A stretch of DNA of 64,000 nt from Caryophanales bacterium UBA5603 (GCA_002424815.1 DILB01000005.1:1-64000), one strand, 5' to 3'. Counted from the stretch's first letter, positions 42,599 to 52,270 are shown. Numbers and translations: made by a program. Notes: generated by a model from the letters alone, not told the origin.

Positions 42599-44014
42599 AT
42601 GAAAATGAGTAATGCCGATTTACTAGGAAAAACAAATGTTAAAAAAGCATTAGTCATTTTGTCTGTTCCAGCAATTTTAGGAATGATTGTCAATGCTTTA
42701 TATAATTTTGTCGATACATTATTCGTTGCCAAAGGCGTTGGCGAACTGGCTATTGGTGGTTTAGCACTCGCCTATCCCATTCAAATGATTGCGATGGCGA
42801 TTGGATTAATGATTGGTATGGGAAGTGCTTCAATCTTTTCTCGCGCTTTTGGCAGAAAAGATTATGAAACGATGGAAACTTCGGTCAATACTGCTTTAAG
42901 GATTGCCTTATTATCTTCGGTGGTACTATCGATTTTAGGGTTCGTTTTTTTAGATGATTTATTAATATTTTTTGGTGCTTCAGGCGATAATATCATTTAC
43001 GCTGAAGATTATCTTTCTGTCATCTTAATCGGTTTAACACCACTTTCGCTTTCCATGGTCTTGAATAATTTGACTAGGGCAGAAGGCCGAGCAAAGATTG
43101 CGATGTTTTCCATGATGATCGGTACAGGTTTAAACATCGCTTTAGATCCCATTTTTATCTTTGATTGGGGATTAGGCCTCGGTGTGCGAGGGGCGGCCAT
43201 TGCGACCATCATATCACAGACCGTCGCCTTTATTTTTATCTTTACGATGTCGCTGGGGGCACGTTCTACCTTAAGGATTAATTTAAAAAAATGGTTCACT
43301 GTTCATTGGAAAATGGTTAAAGAGATTACTGTTATTGGCTTCCCTTCGTTTTTGCGAAACTCCATTGGGGCGTTTATGGCAATTATCATTTATCGATTAA
43401 TAAATCAACATACCGTAGGCGACCCAGCGATTTATATCTCCATTTATGGCGTCATTAACCGTGTCATTTCATTTGTTTTCATGCCCGCTTTTGGCATTAT
43501 TCAAGGGTTGACACCCATTGTTGGCTATAATTTTGGTGCGAAGAACCATCAACGCTTGAAACAAGTGATCCGCTTTTCAACAGAAATCATCATGATATAT
43601 TTTATTGCAGGCTTTATTTTCATCCAAATATTTTCTGAGTCCATTTTTCGCTTGTTCAGCGAAACAAATAATTCTATTTTTATTGATTATGGTTCCGCTG
43701 CTTTTAAAACCATTTCGCTTGGATTTATTCTCGTAGGGTTTCAGATCGTCATCAGTTCGGTTTATCAAGCCGTCGGATATCCTTTTAAAGCAACCATCGT
43801 CGCAATTTCTAGACAAGTATTATTATTTATTCCTTTATCTTATCTTTTAACTTCTTTAATAGGTTTAGAAGGAATTTGGATTAGTTTTGCTATCGCGGAT
43901 GCGATTAGCGGCTTGGCTGGGTTAGTGATGTTAATTTTTGAAATGCGAGCGTTGGAAAAAAGAATTCCCAAAACCATTGATTTAACTCAAGAGGTTATTG
44001 ATTTAGCCATTTAA
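42599..44014 (+). CDS. MATE family efflux transporter (second copy)
   Basis: A 471-residue, 12-helix transporter of the MATE superfamily, more typical than the first copy at 3916: VKKALVILSVPAILGMIVNALYNFVDTLFVAKGVG, the conserved DP-I-F motif in ALDPIFIFDWGLGLGVRGAAIATIISQ, and FGIIQGLTPIVGYNFGAKNHQR. It is expected to export drugs or metabolites by Na+ or H+ antiport. GAAAGG lies 6 nt before the ATG. It is monocistronic, between terminators at 42479 and 44037. Substrate unknown. Confidence 0.9.
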   Translation: MKMSNADLLGKTNVKKALVILSVPAILGMIVNALYNFVDTLFVAKGVGELAIGGLALAYPIQMIAMAIGLMIGMGSASIFSRAFGRKDYETMETSVNTALRIALLSSVVLSILGFVFLDDLLIFFGASGDNIIYAEDYLSVILIGLTPLSLSMVLNNLTRAEGRAKIAMFSMMIGTGLNIALDPIFIFDWGLGLGVRGAAIATIISQTVAFIFIFTMSLGARSTLRINLKKWFTVHWKMVKEITVIGFPSFLRNSIGAFMAIIIYRLINQHTVGDPAIYISIYGVINRVISFVFMPAFGIIQGLTPIVGYNFGAKNHQRLKQVIRFSTEIIMIYFIAGFIFIQIFSESIFRLFSETNNSIFIDYGSAAFKTISLGFILVGFQIVISSVYQAVGYPFKATIVAISRQVLLFIPLSYLLTSLIGLEGIWISFAIADAISGLAGLVMLIFEMRALEKRIPKTIDLTQEVIDLAI

Positions 44015-44036
44015 AATATATATCGACTTTGAAATG

Positions 44037-44066
44037 AACAGGTGATTGATGACCTGTTTTTTTTTA
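44037..44066 (+). terminator. Terminator after the second MATE gene
   Basis: A 7-bp stem AACAGGT/ACCTGTT with an 8-nt loop, then a run of T. Confidence 0.85.
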
Positions 44067-44093
44067 CAATTTTGCCGAATTTGCAAAGGTGCA

Positions 44094-44122
44094 TTGATAA
44101 AATCGGTAGATGGGAGTATAAT
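44094..44122 (+). promoter_or_regulatory. Distal promoter of the opp operon
   Basis: TTGATA (44094-44099), 17 nt, TATAAT (44117-44122). It would give a leader of roughly 240 nt. Confidence 0.6.
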
Positions 44123-44274
44123 GACCCTGAAATAGACCCTATATTAATATACAAGCTGATGAGAATACTTTATTTTGTAAGTTTCAAACAATTTTTATGT
44201 TTTAAAGAAATTTTTTAATGTTGCTTAAACAAGAAAACGGCTAAAAATCTAGATGAAAAGATAATTTTTATTTA

Positions 44275-44288
44275 TGAAAGCGTTTTTT
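44275..44288. promoter_or_regulatory. cre-like (CcpA) site upstream of opp
   Basis: TGAAAGCGTTTTTT matches the cre consensus except at one position. It lies 23 nt before the proximal -35 box and downstream of the distal promoter. Confidence 0.45.
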
Positions 44289-44310
44289 TTGTTTTTTTTA
44301 CAGAAGTGAC

Positions 44311-44339
44311 TTGAAATCAAAAACTGATGTGATTATAAT
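44311..44339 (+). promoter_or_regulatory. Proximal promoter of the opp operon
   Basis: TTGAAA (44311-44316), 17 nt, TATAAT (44334-44339). Transcripts would begin near 44346, downstream of the ATG at 44342, so oppB must start at 44369 on these transcripts. Confidence 0.75.
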
Positions 44340-44368
44340 CTATGATTAAATTGTGGGGGGATACATTA

Positions 44369-45301
44369 ATGTTTGGATACTACTTGAAAAGAATTTTTTC
44401 CGCCATCGTCACACTCTTCATCATCGCAACCTTAACTTTTTTCATGATGAGAGCGATACCTGGTGGACCTTTCACTCGGGAAAAGGCACTTCCCGATCAG
44501 ATTATTGCACAGTTAAATGCAAAATATAACTTAGATGACCCCGTCATCGTGCAATACTTGAATTATATGAAGGGAATTGCCACTTTTAATTTTGGCCCAT
44601 CCTTTAGAGAACTTGGATTAACTGTCAATGATTTAATTAGACAAGGATTGCCAGGAAGCATGAAAGTAGGCATTGTGGCGGTCTTGATGATCCTCGTTTT
44701 TGGTATTCCGATGGGGATTATTTCGGCATTAAAACAAAATAAACCGATTGACTATACCGTTATGGTGCTCGCCACCATCGGTGTGACCGTTCCTAGTTTT
44801 GTTGTCGCGACGCTTTATATTTATCTCATATCTTCTAGGGTTTCATGGATTCCCATCACAGGGTTATCAAACCCGATTGCATTTATTGGACCGGCCATTG
44901 CCCTCTCTGGTTACTCGTTATCTTATGTCGCGCGGTTGACAAGATCTTCGATGCTTGAAGTTTTACGCCAAGATTACATCAGAACTGCTCGGGCAAATGG
45001 ACTTTCTGAAACGCGAGTGATCGGCAAACATGCTCTAAAAAATGCTTTAATACCCGTCGTGACTTATGTAGGTCCGATGATTGCGGCCATTTTAACAGGT
45101 TCATTCGTTGTGGAAAGAATATTCGCCATCAATGGTATTGGGCGATATTTCGTAGAAAGTGTTAGTAATCGAGATTATACAGTGATTATTGGCATGACCG
45201 TATTTTATGCAGGGCTTTATATCTTCATGGTATTATTAGTGGACATCGCATATTCGTTTATCGATCCGCGCATTAAACTTGGAAAAAGGACCGGTGATTA
45301 G
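44369..45301 (+). CDS. oppB: Oligopeptide ABC transporter permease OppB
   Basis: A 310-residue permease with six membrane helices. The N-terminus (FGYYLKRIFSAIVTLFIIATLTFFMMRAIPGGPF) and the EAA loop DYIRTARANGLSETRVIGKHALKNALIPVVT are typical of OppB/DppB. With OppC it forms the channel for peptides in the cytoplasmic membrane. The ATG at 44369 follows GGGGGG at 8 nt; the ATG at 44342 lies before the predicted transcription start and is rejected. oppC begins 2 bp after the stop. Confidence 0.92.
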   Translation: MFGYYLKRIFSAIVTLFIIATLTFFMMRAIPGGPFTREKALPDQIIAQLNAKYNLDDPVIVQYLNYMKGIATFNFGPSFRELGLTVNDLIRQGLPGSMKVGIVAVLMILVFGIPMGIISALKQNKPIDYTVMVLATIGVTVPSFVVATLYIYLISSRVSWIPITGLSNPIAFIGPAIALSGYSLSYVARLTRSSMLEVLRQDYIRTARANGLSETRVIGKHALKNALIPVVTYVGPMIAAILTGSFVVERIFAINGIGRYFVESVSNRDYTVIIGMTVFYAGLYIFMVLLVDIAYSFIDPRIKLGKRTGD

Positions 45302-45303
45302 GC

Positions 45304-46485
45304 ATGAGAAATCCTGAATTTGAATATGTCGATAGCTCTCGAAAAGAAAGTAAGGAACAGATTCGTAAAAGTTTAACTTATTGGAAAGATGCCTGGCGAC
45401 GCTTAAAGAAAAATCGTTTAGCAATGGTTGGAATGTTCGGTGTAATCCTCATCATTTTATTTGGGGTCGTAGGACCTTGGTTTATGCCTTATAGTTATTC
45501 TGATCAAAACAATAATTTCGCCAATATTCCTCCTCGTTTAGAAATTTATTCTATTGGCAATAATGAGTATGTTTATCTTTCTAAACAATATAATTTGATT
45601 TTAGTGTCTAGTAAGGGGGAACTCATTACAAAACTAACAAGAACCAACATGGATGTCCTCAACAAGATTTACGTTTATACGTATGATGGAGAAGACATTG
45701 TTGTGGATTATTCATATCGTGCAAGAGATAACGATGATGGTATTGATATTACGGTCTCTTACAAAGGGTTGACTTCTGAGTATCCGGCTAAAACTGTAAG
45801 CAATAAAACTTATCGTTTAGGATCCGATAATTTGGGACGCGATTTGTTAACACGCGTTATGTATGGCGCCAGAATTTCATTGACAGTCGCATTTGTCGCT
45901 ACGATTGTTAATTTAGTCATCGGGGTAACCTATGGTGCTATTTCTGGGCTTGAAGGCGGTCTTGTTGATGATATCATGATGCGTATCGTCGATGTTATTA
46001 ATTCTATTCCGCTCGTATTATATGTCATTTTATTAATGGTTATTATCAATAACCGAGGGTTATGGACAATCATCATTACTTTAGGTACCGTCTATTGGGT
46101 GGGTATGGCCAGACTGGTTCGTGGCCAGGTTCTCGGCCTTAAAGAACAAGAATACGTCCTTGCCGCCCGTACCATCGGTGTTCCAAAAGCAAAGATTATT
46201 ACCAGACATTTAATTCCTAATGCCATGGGTCCCATCATTGTCTCAATGACGATGATGATTCCTTCGGCCGTCTTTACTGAATCCTTCTTAAGTTTTATCG
46301 GCTTAGGTATCAGTGCTCCTCAAGCTTCTTGGGGTACTTTGGCGAATGATGCCCTCCCCGGTCTAAGCACCTATCCTTATCAATTATTCATTCCAGCGTT
46401 CGCAATTGCGCTGACAATGTTATCATTTAACTTCTTGGGTGATGGATTAAGATCAGCCCTCGACCCAAGATTGAGGAAGGGGTAG
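45304..46485 (+). CDS. oppC: Oligopeptide ABC transporter permease OppC with an extra extracellular domain
   Basis: A 393-residue permease, about 90 longer than usual OppC. The cytoplasmic N-terminus and first helix (about 40-60) are normal. Then comes an insertion of about 90 residues (80-168; nt 45541-45807) rich in Tyr, Asn and Asp (for example EYVYLSKQYNLILVSSKGEL) and predicted to lie outside the membrane. The conserved RLGSDNLGRDLLTRVMYG and the EAA loop EYVLAARTIGVPKAKIITRHLIPN follow normally. The insert may interact with OppA or the substrate. Second gene of the BCDFA operon. Confidence 0.9.
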   Translation: MRNPEFEYVDSSRKESKEQIRKSLTYWKDAWRRLKKNRLAMVGMFGVILIILFGVVGPWFMPYSYSDQNNNFANIPPRLEIYSIGNNEYVYLSKQYNLILVSSKGELITKLTRTNMDVLNKIYVYTYDGEDIVVDYSYRARDNDDGIDITVSYKGLTSEYPAKTVSNKTYRLGSDNLGRDLLTRVMYGARISLTVAFVATIVNLVIGVTYGAISGLEGGLVDDIMMRIVDVINSIPLVLYVILLMVIINNRGLWTIIITLGTVYWVGMARLVRGQVLGLKEQEYVLAARTIGVPKAKIITRHLIPNAMGPIIVSMTMMIPSAVFTESFLSFIGLGISAPQASWGTLANDALPGLSTYPYQLFIPAFAIALTMLSFNFLGDGLRSALDPRLRKG

Positions 46486-46491
46486 AATGTC

Positions 46492-47505
46492 ATGGCTAAA
46501 ATTTTAGAAGTGAAAAATTTACGGACAACATTTTTTACCCACTTAGGTGAAGTTCAAGCGGTCAGAGGAATTAGTTTTGATCTTGAAGAAGGCGATATTC
46601 TTGGTATCGTTGGTGAATCAGGATCAGGTAAAAGCGTTACTTCATTATCCATCATGGGGCTGGTTGATGAACCCGGTCGTATCGTTGAAGGGGAAGTCTT
46701 ATTTGAAGGTTTGGATTTGACAAAATTGGATCAAAAAGAGATGTCTAATTATCGTGGAAATGAAATTTCAATGATTTTCCAAGATCCGATGACCTCGATT
46801 AATCCAGCTTTTACCGTTGGCAATCAATTAAGAGAAGTTATCATGACTCATACAGGCATGAACAAAGAACAAGCTCATCAAAGAGCGTTAGAACTCTTAA
46901 CGATGGTGGGAATTCCTGAACCGGAAACACGGATAAAAAATCATCCTTATCAATTCTCAGGAGGTATGCGTCAAAGAGCTTTAATCTCCATGGCAATTGC
47001 CTGTAATCCTAAACTCTTGATAGCTGATGAACCGACCACCGCACTCGATGTGACAATTCAAGCGCAAATCTTAGAGTTAATGCGAGATTTAAAAACAAAA
47101 ATTAATACTTCAATTATTTTAATTACCCATGATTTAGGGGTTATTTCAGAAATATGCAATAAGGTTATTGTCATGTATGGTGGGATGATTATGGAAAAAG
47201 CTGATATCATTAGCTTGTTCGATAATCCTCAGCATCCTTACACGCGTGGATTAATGCTCTCTGTTCCCCGCAATGTAACAGGGAAGAAAGCTAGACTCAT
47301 TCCCATCGAAGGATCACCACCCGATTTAATGGCACCACCTTCAGGATGTCCTTTTTCACCGCGTTGCCAACATGCGATGGAAATATGTTTAAAAAAGGCA
47401 GCTCCACTCTTTAAGATATCCGATACTCAAGAAGCTTCTTGTTGGTTACATCATCCCGATGCACCTGAAGTCAAGGGCTTTGTGAAAGTGGCAGGTGAAA
47501 AATAA
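46492..47505 (+). CDS. oppD: Oligopeptide ABC transporter ATP-binding protein OppD
   Basis: A 337-residue ATPase with Walker A (GESGSGKS), the ABC signature (FSGGMRQRALI), Walker B (LLIADEPTTALD) and the H-loop (ITHD). The C-terminal oligopeptide-specific extension contains the cysteines GCPFSPRCQHAMEIC, which in this family bind a 4Fe-4S cluster or structural metal. It powers peptide uptake together with OppF. The last base of its stop is shared with the first base of oppF (TAATG). Confidence 0.95.
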   Translation: MAKILEVKNLRTTFFTHLGEVQAVRGISFDLEEGDILGIVGESGSGKSVTSLSIMGLVDEPGRIVEGEVLFEGLDLTKLDQKEMSNYRGNEISMIFQDPMTSINPAFTVGNQLREVIMTHTGMNKEQAHQRALELLTMVGIPEPETRIKNHPYQFSGGMRQRALISMAIACNPKLLIADEPTTALDVTIQAQILELMRDLKTKINTSIILITHDLGVISEICNKVIVMYGGMIMEKADIISLFDNPQHPYTRGLMLSVPRNVTGKKARLIPIEGSPPDLMAPPSGCPFSPRCQHAMEICLKKAAPLFKISDTQEASCWLHHPDAPEVKGFVKVAGEK

Positions 47506-48491
47506 TGGAAAATCGTATTCCGTTGTTAGAAGTAAAGAACCTTAAAAAGCACTTTATCACGGGCGTTTTGAAGAATCGCAAAGTATTAACAGCCGTTGAT
47601 GGGATTGATTTTGTGATTTACAAAGGCGAAACTTTTGGACTCGTCGGTGAATCTGGATGTGGGAAAACGACGATTGGTAGAACAATTATTCGTCTTTATA
47701 ATCCGACAGATGGGGAAATCTTAATTGATGGCATTGATATTGCAAAAATGTCGGAAAAAGAACTTAAACCTTACCGTAAAAAGATGCAAATGATCTTCCA
47801 AGATCCGTATGCATCATTAAATAGCCGTATGACGGTAACTGATATCATCGCAGAAGGTATTGATACGCATCATTTGCTTGAGGGTGATGCTAAACAAGAA
47901 CGGATTTATGAATTGCTTGAAAAAGTCGGATTAAAAAGAGAACATGCGAGCCGATATCCTCATGAATTTTCCGGAGGTCAACGTCAACGCATTGGTATTG
48001 CTCGATCTTTAGCCGTTAATCCTGAATTAATTATTTGTGATGAACCAATTTCAGCTCTTGACGTATCGATTCAAGCTCAAGTGGTCAATATGCTCGAAGA
48101 TCTTCAAGACGAATTTCAACTGACTTATTTATTTATTGCGCACGATTTATCGATGGTACGGCATATCTCTGATCGTATTGGCGTCATGTATCTTGGTAAA
48201 ATGATGGAAATTACCACCGCCGATGAACTTTATGAAAATGCTTTGCATCCTTATACAAAATCGTTATTATCTGCAATTCCTATCCCTGATCCGAAATCTT
48301 CCATCCGCGATCGACGCGTTATTTTGAAGGGGGACGTGGGTTCCCCGATTAACCCAAAACCGGGATGTCGCTTTGCATCACGTTGTCGTTATGCAAAATC
48401 GAATTGTTTCGAAGTTACACCCGAATTAAGAGAAATCAAAGAAGGTCACTTTGCATCGTGTCATTACATCGAAGAAATTAATGGTATTTAG
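47505..48491 (+). CDS. oppF: Oligopeptide ABC transporter ATP-binding protein OppF
   Basis: A 328-residue ATPase: Walker A (GESGCGKT), signature (FSGGQRQRIGI), Walker B (LIICDEPISALD), H-loop (IAHD) and the C-terminal GCRFASRCRYAKSNC cysteine motif. It forms the heterodimer with OppD. It overlaps oppD by one base and is followed 48 bp later by oppA. Confidence 0.95.
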   Translation: MENRIPLLEVKNLKKHFITGVLKNRKVLTAVDGIDFVIYKGETFGLVGESGCGKTTIGRTIIRLYNPTDGEILIDGIDIAKMSEKELKPYRKKMQMIFQDPYASLNSRMTVTDIIAEGIDTHHLLEGDAKQERIYELLEKVGLKREHASRYPHEFSGGQRQRIGIARSLAVNPELIICDEPISALDVSIQAQVVNMLEDLQDEFQLTYLFIAHDLSMVRHISDRIGVMYLGKMMEITTADELYENALHPYTKSLLSAIPIPDPKSSIRDRRVILKGDVGSPINPKPGCRFASRCRYAKSNCFEVTPELREIKEGHFASCHYIEEINGI

Positions 48492-48539
48492 CACCTTCGG
48501 GTGATTAAATAAAAAGATTAAGAAAATGGAGGAGAAGAA

Positions 48540-50276
48540 ATGAAGAAATTGTTTTCTGTGTTTGTCGTATTCGCTCTTGTTTTTGGCTTCGCCGCTTGTA
48601 CTGGCGATGTTGAGGGCAATACACTACGTTGGAACATCGGTGCTGATCCACTAACCATCGATCCAACATTGAATGGAGCATCTGATGGTGGCGACGTCAT
48701 CAATCAGACATTTGAAGGCCTTGTTCGCGAAATCAATGGTATTGTTTATCCTGGTATCGCTGAATCTTGGGAAACTTCAACGGATGGTAAGACGGTCACA
48801 TTCACTCTAAGAGAATCAAATTGGAGCGATGGAACGCCTCTAACAGCCGGCGACTTTGTTTACTCATGGTTACGTGGTATGGATCCATCAACCGCTAGTG
48901 AGTATTCATGGATTTGGGAATACACCAATGTTGTAGGTTCTGTAGACTTAGTATATTGGACCGATGTATGTAACAATACAACGGAAGTATGCAATGTTTA
49001 CGTTCAAGGCGCTTTGGTTGGTGCAGAGAATGCCGATGGTAAAGATGATTCAACCGGTTTGACTTTAGCTGAAACCAAAGCTCTCGTTGGTGTCAAAGCG
49101 ATTAACGACACAACTTTAGAAGTCAAATTAGTTAACCCAACCGCTTATTTCGTCAGCTTAATGGCATTTTATCATTTCATGCCAACGAAAAAATCCGCTG
49201 TTGAAGCTGTGGGTGGCGAAGACGGACTTTGGGCAAAGAACCCCAATCTCGTTGTTTCAAATGGACCATTCGTTTTAACACGTTATGTGGGCGGCGAAGG
49301 CTTGCGTTTGGAAAAGAATCAAGAATATTGGAATAAGAAAGAAGTTTATCTCGCAGCAATCGAAGGCGAATTTGTCGATCTTGAAACGACAGCTTATGCT
49401 AAGTATAATGCCGGCGAATATGACTTTATCCCTTCTGTTCCTTCCGTCATGATTCCGACCCTTATTGCACTGAGCGATGAATTCTATGTTTATCCATTGC
49501 TTGGAACCTACTATTACAGTTTCAATCTTGAAAGAGTAGAATGGCAGAATGCTAAACTTCGTAAAGCGCTTGCTTTAGCAATTAACCGTCAAGCAATCTG
49601 CGATGCACTATCTGCCGGTCAACTACCAGCTGCTGGTTTTGTTCCACCTGGATTCATTGATAATCAAGGTAAAGATTTTGCGGCTGAATCTGGCAATTAT
49701 GGTATTGATCCAGGTGCTGGTTCTCAAGCACAAGCGGTTGCTTTGTTTGCTGAAGCGGCAGCTGATTTAGGTAAAACAGTTGCTGAATTAAAAACTTACT
49801 TAAACGGAAAAGTTATCCTTTATAACACTTCAGAAGGCCATAAGATGGTTGCTGAAATGGTTCAAGAAAACTGGAAATCCGTTTTGGGTGTTGAATTGAC
49901 CTTGCAAAATCAAGAATGGGCAGTTTTCCAAAACACCAGAAAGAATGGCGATTTTGATATCGCTCGTGGTGGATGGTTAACAGACTTTATGGATCCTGCT
50001 GGTATGCTTGCTATTTTCACAACAGGTAATGCTTATAATGATCCAAACTATGAAGTTGCTGCTTATGACACGTTGCTTGCTGAATCTCAATCAACAACCG
50101 ATATGGCTGTTCACTTCCAAAAATTGTACGCTGCCAACGATATGTTGATGGCCGCAATGCCTGTCATTCCCGTTTATTACTATTCGGATGTTATGATGGC
50201 TAAATCTTATTTGGTTAACTGGGGCCGTAGCGTATTAGGTTCTGTTGACTTCACACATGCTAAACTAAATCGATAA
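48540..50276 (+). CDS. oppA: Oligopeptide-binding lipoprotein OppA
   Basis: A 578-residue family-5 binding protein. The lipobox is FGFAAC (Cys about 20). The first domain starts with LRWNIGADPLTIDPTLNGASDGGDVINQTFEGLV, typical of OppA, and W-x-x-N-P-x-Y-like elements occur later. It captures peptides outside the membrane for OppBCDF. GGAGGAG precedes the ATG. It is the last gene of the operon and ends at a very strong terminator at 50292, an order (A last) that differs from the A-first order in Bacillus. Confidence 0.93.
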   Translation: MKKLFSVFVVFALVFGFAACTGDVEGNTLRWNIGADPLTIDPTLNGASDGGDVINQTFEGLVREINGIVYPGIAESWETSTDGKTVTFTLRESNWSDGTPLTAGDFVYSWLRGMDPSTASEYSWIWEYTNVVGSVDLVYWTDVCNNTTEVCNVYVQGALVGAENADGKDDSTGLTLAETKALVGVKAINDTTLEVKLVNPTAYFVSLMAFYHFMPTKKSAVEAVGGEDGLWAKNPNLVVSNGPFVLTRYVGGEGLRLEKNQEYWNKKEVYLAAIEGEFVDLETTAYAKYNAGEYDFIPSVPSVMIPTLIALSDEFYVYPLLGTYYYSFNLERVEWQNAKLRKALALAINRQAICDALSAGQLPAAGFVPPGFIDNQGKDFAAESGNYGIDPGAGSQAQAVALFAEAAADLGKTVAELKTYLNGKVILYNTSEGHKMVAEMVQENWKSVLGVELTLQNQEWAVFQNTRKNGDFDIARGGWLTDFMDPAGMLAIFTTGNAYNDPNYEVAAYDTLLAESQSTTDMAVHFQKLYAANDMLMAAMPVIPVYYYSDVMMAKSYLVNWGRSVLGSVDFTHAKLNR

Positions 50277-50291
50277 TTCATTTATTTTATT

Positions 50292-50325
50292 AAAACCACT
50301 TGAGTTCGCTCAAGTGGTTTTTTTA
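50292..50325 (+). terminator. Strong terminator of the opp operon
   Basis: A perfect 13-bp stem AAAACCACTTGAG/CTCAAGTGGTTTT closed by a TTCG tetraloop, then a T-run. Confidence 0.95.
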
Positions 50326-50429
50326 TTATTTTTGGGATAAAATCCGAGGGAAAAATCAATTTTTATCTCATTAAGGTCAATAATATGATAAACTATTGAT
50401 TAATGATATCGATCCATCGGAGGCTATTT

Positions 50430-51830
50430 ATGATTGAGAAAACCTTACAAGAATTAATTTTCGAATTGCGAAATCACACGACAAACTCAGAGCAGTTAGT
50501 TAAAACATATTTATCGCAAATTGAACGGTATGATGGCATATTAAATGCTGTGGCTGAATTGAATGAAGAAGCGCTTAAAACGGCTCGTGCACTCGATAAA
50601 GAAGCGGCTGAAAAAGGTTTTCGAAGTTTATTGCACGGAATTCCACTTTTAATCAAGGATAATATTAACACGAGTGATTCCATGCACACGACCGCTAATT
50701 CTGAAGCATTAAGTGATTTAATAACCCCCTATGAAGCAACGATTGTTACTAAACTACGTGATGCTGGCGCGATTATTCTAGGAAAAGCGAATCTATCAGA
50801 ATTTGCTTATTTTATGAGTTTTGATAAAATGCCTTCAGGATACGGCTCACGCAACGGACAAGTCGTGAGTCCTTATCATTCCTCCATTGATCCCTTAGGA
50901 TCTTCAACAGGATCTGCCGTTGCCGTTGCGGCAAACATGATTCCTGTGGCAATTGGAACCGAAACGAATGGCTCATTGATGGCCCCGGCTTATCAAAATT
51001 CCATTGTTTCCATAAAACCCACTTTTGGGAGGGTTTCGCGGTATGGAATCATTCCGATTTCAGTGTATCAAGATACCGCAGGACCCATGGCAAAAACCGT
51101 TGCGGATTGTGCTATTTTACTTGATATTATCCAAGGGGGCGACCCTTTAGATCCAATGACGCAGGATGAACCTGCTAATGCTTTATCGCTTTCGGATGCT
51201 TTTAAACTTGATGTGAGTGGCAGAAAAGTTGGAATCGTGACTTTGTCAGGTTATCAGTATGACGAAGAAGAATTAGCCATACTAAATGATGCAAAAGAAC
51301 ATTTAATAAAACTTGGAATTGAAATCGAAGAGATCGCTTTTGAATCGCATTCCATGCCCAACACAAAGTCGATGCTCTATGAGTTTAAAAACGGATTAAA
51401 TAACTATCTTGAATCGGTCAAAGGTTATACGAAAATGACATCTTTAGCAGATATCATCGCTTATAATACCGCTCATTCTGAAAAATGTTTACGCTATGGT
51501 CAAAGTATTCTAGAAGCTGCTGAAAAAACCTCTGGTGATTTAAATGATCCGGAATATCTGAAAATAAGAGAAGCGTTATTGGTCGAAGCCAATCGTTTTG
51601 AAACGCTCATGAAAGAAAGAAACTTGGATGCGCTAATATCAACCATTTGGACCTCCTATGCGCCAATTGCTGGGAACCCATCGATTTGCGTTCCAGCAAA
51701 AGCCTTGGTTGACTTAAAGCCACGATCGCTCATTTTTGTTGGTAAGAAATGGGATGATGCACGTTTGATTTCAATTGCACATGCTTATGAACAAGCAACA
51801 CGATATCGCATACCCCCTAAATTAGACTGA
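50430..51830 (+). CDS. Amidase signature family protein
   Basis: A 466-residue serine amidase. The catalytic triad is visible: Lys in IPLLIKDNI, cis-Ser in DPLGSSTGSAVAVAA, and nucleophile Ser in GTETNGSLMAPA. The last motif differs from the usual T-G-G-S (Asn for Gly), as in some non-GatA amidases. It hydrolyses amides in the cytoplasm; it is not expected to be GatA because no gatB or gatC is next to it. GGAGG lies 6 nt before the ATG at 50430; an upstream ATG at 50403 is before this site. The zinc-ribbon gene follows by 11 bp. Confidence 0.88.
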   Translation: MIEKTLQELIFELRNHTTNSEQLVKTYLSQIERYDGILNAVAELNEEALKTARALDKEAAEKGFRSLLHGIPLLIKDNINTSDSMHTTANSEALSDLITPYEATIVTKLRDAGAIILGKANLSEFAYFMSFDKMPSGYGSRNGQVVSPYHSSIDPLGSSTGSAVAVAANMIPVAIGTETNGSLMAPAYQNSIVSIKPTFGRVSRYGIIPISVYQDTAGPMAKTVADCAILLDIIQGGDPLDPMTQDEPANALSLSDAFKLDVSGRKVGIVTLSGYQYDEEELAILNDAKEHLIKLGIEIEEIAFESHSMPNTKSMLYEFKNGLNNYLESVKGYTKMTSLADIIAYNTAHSEKCLRYGQSILEAAEKTSGDLNDPEYLKIREALLVEANRFETLMKERNLDALISTIWTSYAPIAGNPSICVPAKALVDLKPRSLIFVGKKWDDARLISIAHAYEQATRYRIPPKLD

Positions 51831-51841
51831 GAGGTAACATC

Positions 51842-52162
51842 ATGAATCCATGCAAAATGTGTGGTCGACCTGTGGCTGAGTCGTTTCAATTTTGTCCTTA
51901 TTGTGGCGAAAAAATGACACCACGAACATTCCAAAATCATCAATCTCATTCCTTAAAATCCGAACAAGATTCGACGGCTCGACGTCTCATTGCGACCCTG
52001 CTACTCATTTTTTATTTTCCACTTGGATTGCCTTATATGTGGATAATGAAACCCTTTAGTAAAAAAACGCGCTGGATTATTTCACTGGCCTTTCTTAGCG
52101 CAATCCTTTTAGGATTTACGATGATTATCATTTGGACAACTTTACCGGGATATTCACACTAA
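51842..52162 (+). CDS. Small zinc-ribbon membrane protein
   Basis: A 106-residue protein. The N-terminus is a zinc ribbon, C-x-x-C (CKMC) and C-x-x-C (CPYC) about 15 residues apart. Two membrane helices follow (about 49-70 and 78-100). Such zinc-ribbon/TM proteins are common in Firmicutes and their role is unknown. It starts 11 bp after the amidase gene behind GAGAGG and is presumably cotranscribed with it. No terminator was recognised after it. Confidence 0.7.
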   Translation: MNPCKMCGRPVAESFQFCPYCGEKMTPRTFQNHQSHSLKSEQDSTARRLIATLLLIFYFPLGLPYMWIMKPFSKKTRWIISLAFLSAILLGFTMIIIWTTLPGYSH

Positions 52163-52190
52163 AATAATGTAAAAATCACATCTAATAATA

Positions 52191-52219
52191 TTTACGTTTG
52201 ATGTAATCAGTAGTATAAT
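52191..52219 (+). promoter_or_regulatory. Promoter of the DUF2207-lemA operon
   Basis: TTTACG (52191-52196), 17 nt, TATAAT (52214-52219). Confidence 0.65.
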
Positions 52220-52270
52220 AGCATTTGTTATGAAGTAAATATATTTTTGATAATTCGATAGAAGGAGGAC

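Larger units (their letters stand above)
44015..44368. other. Intergenic control region of the opp operon (354 bp)
   Basis: No gene. It holds the terminator of the MATE gene (44037-44066), two good sigma-A promoters (44094-44122 and 44311-44339) and a cre-like site (44275-44288). The AT-rich stretch 44123-44270 shows no recognised RNA element. Confidence 0.6.
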
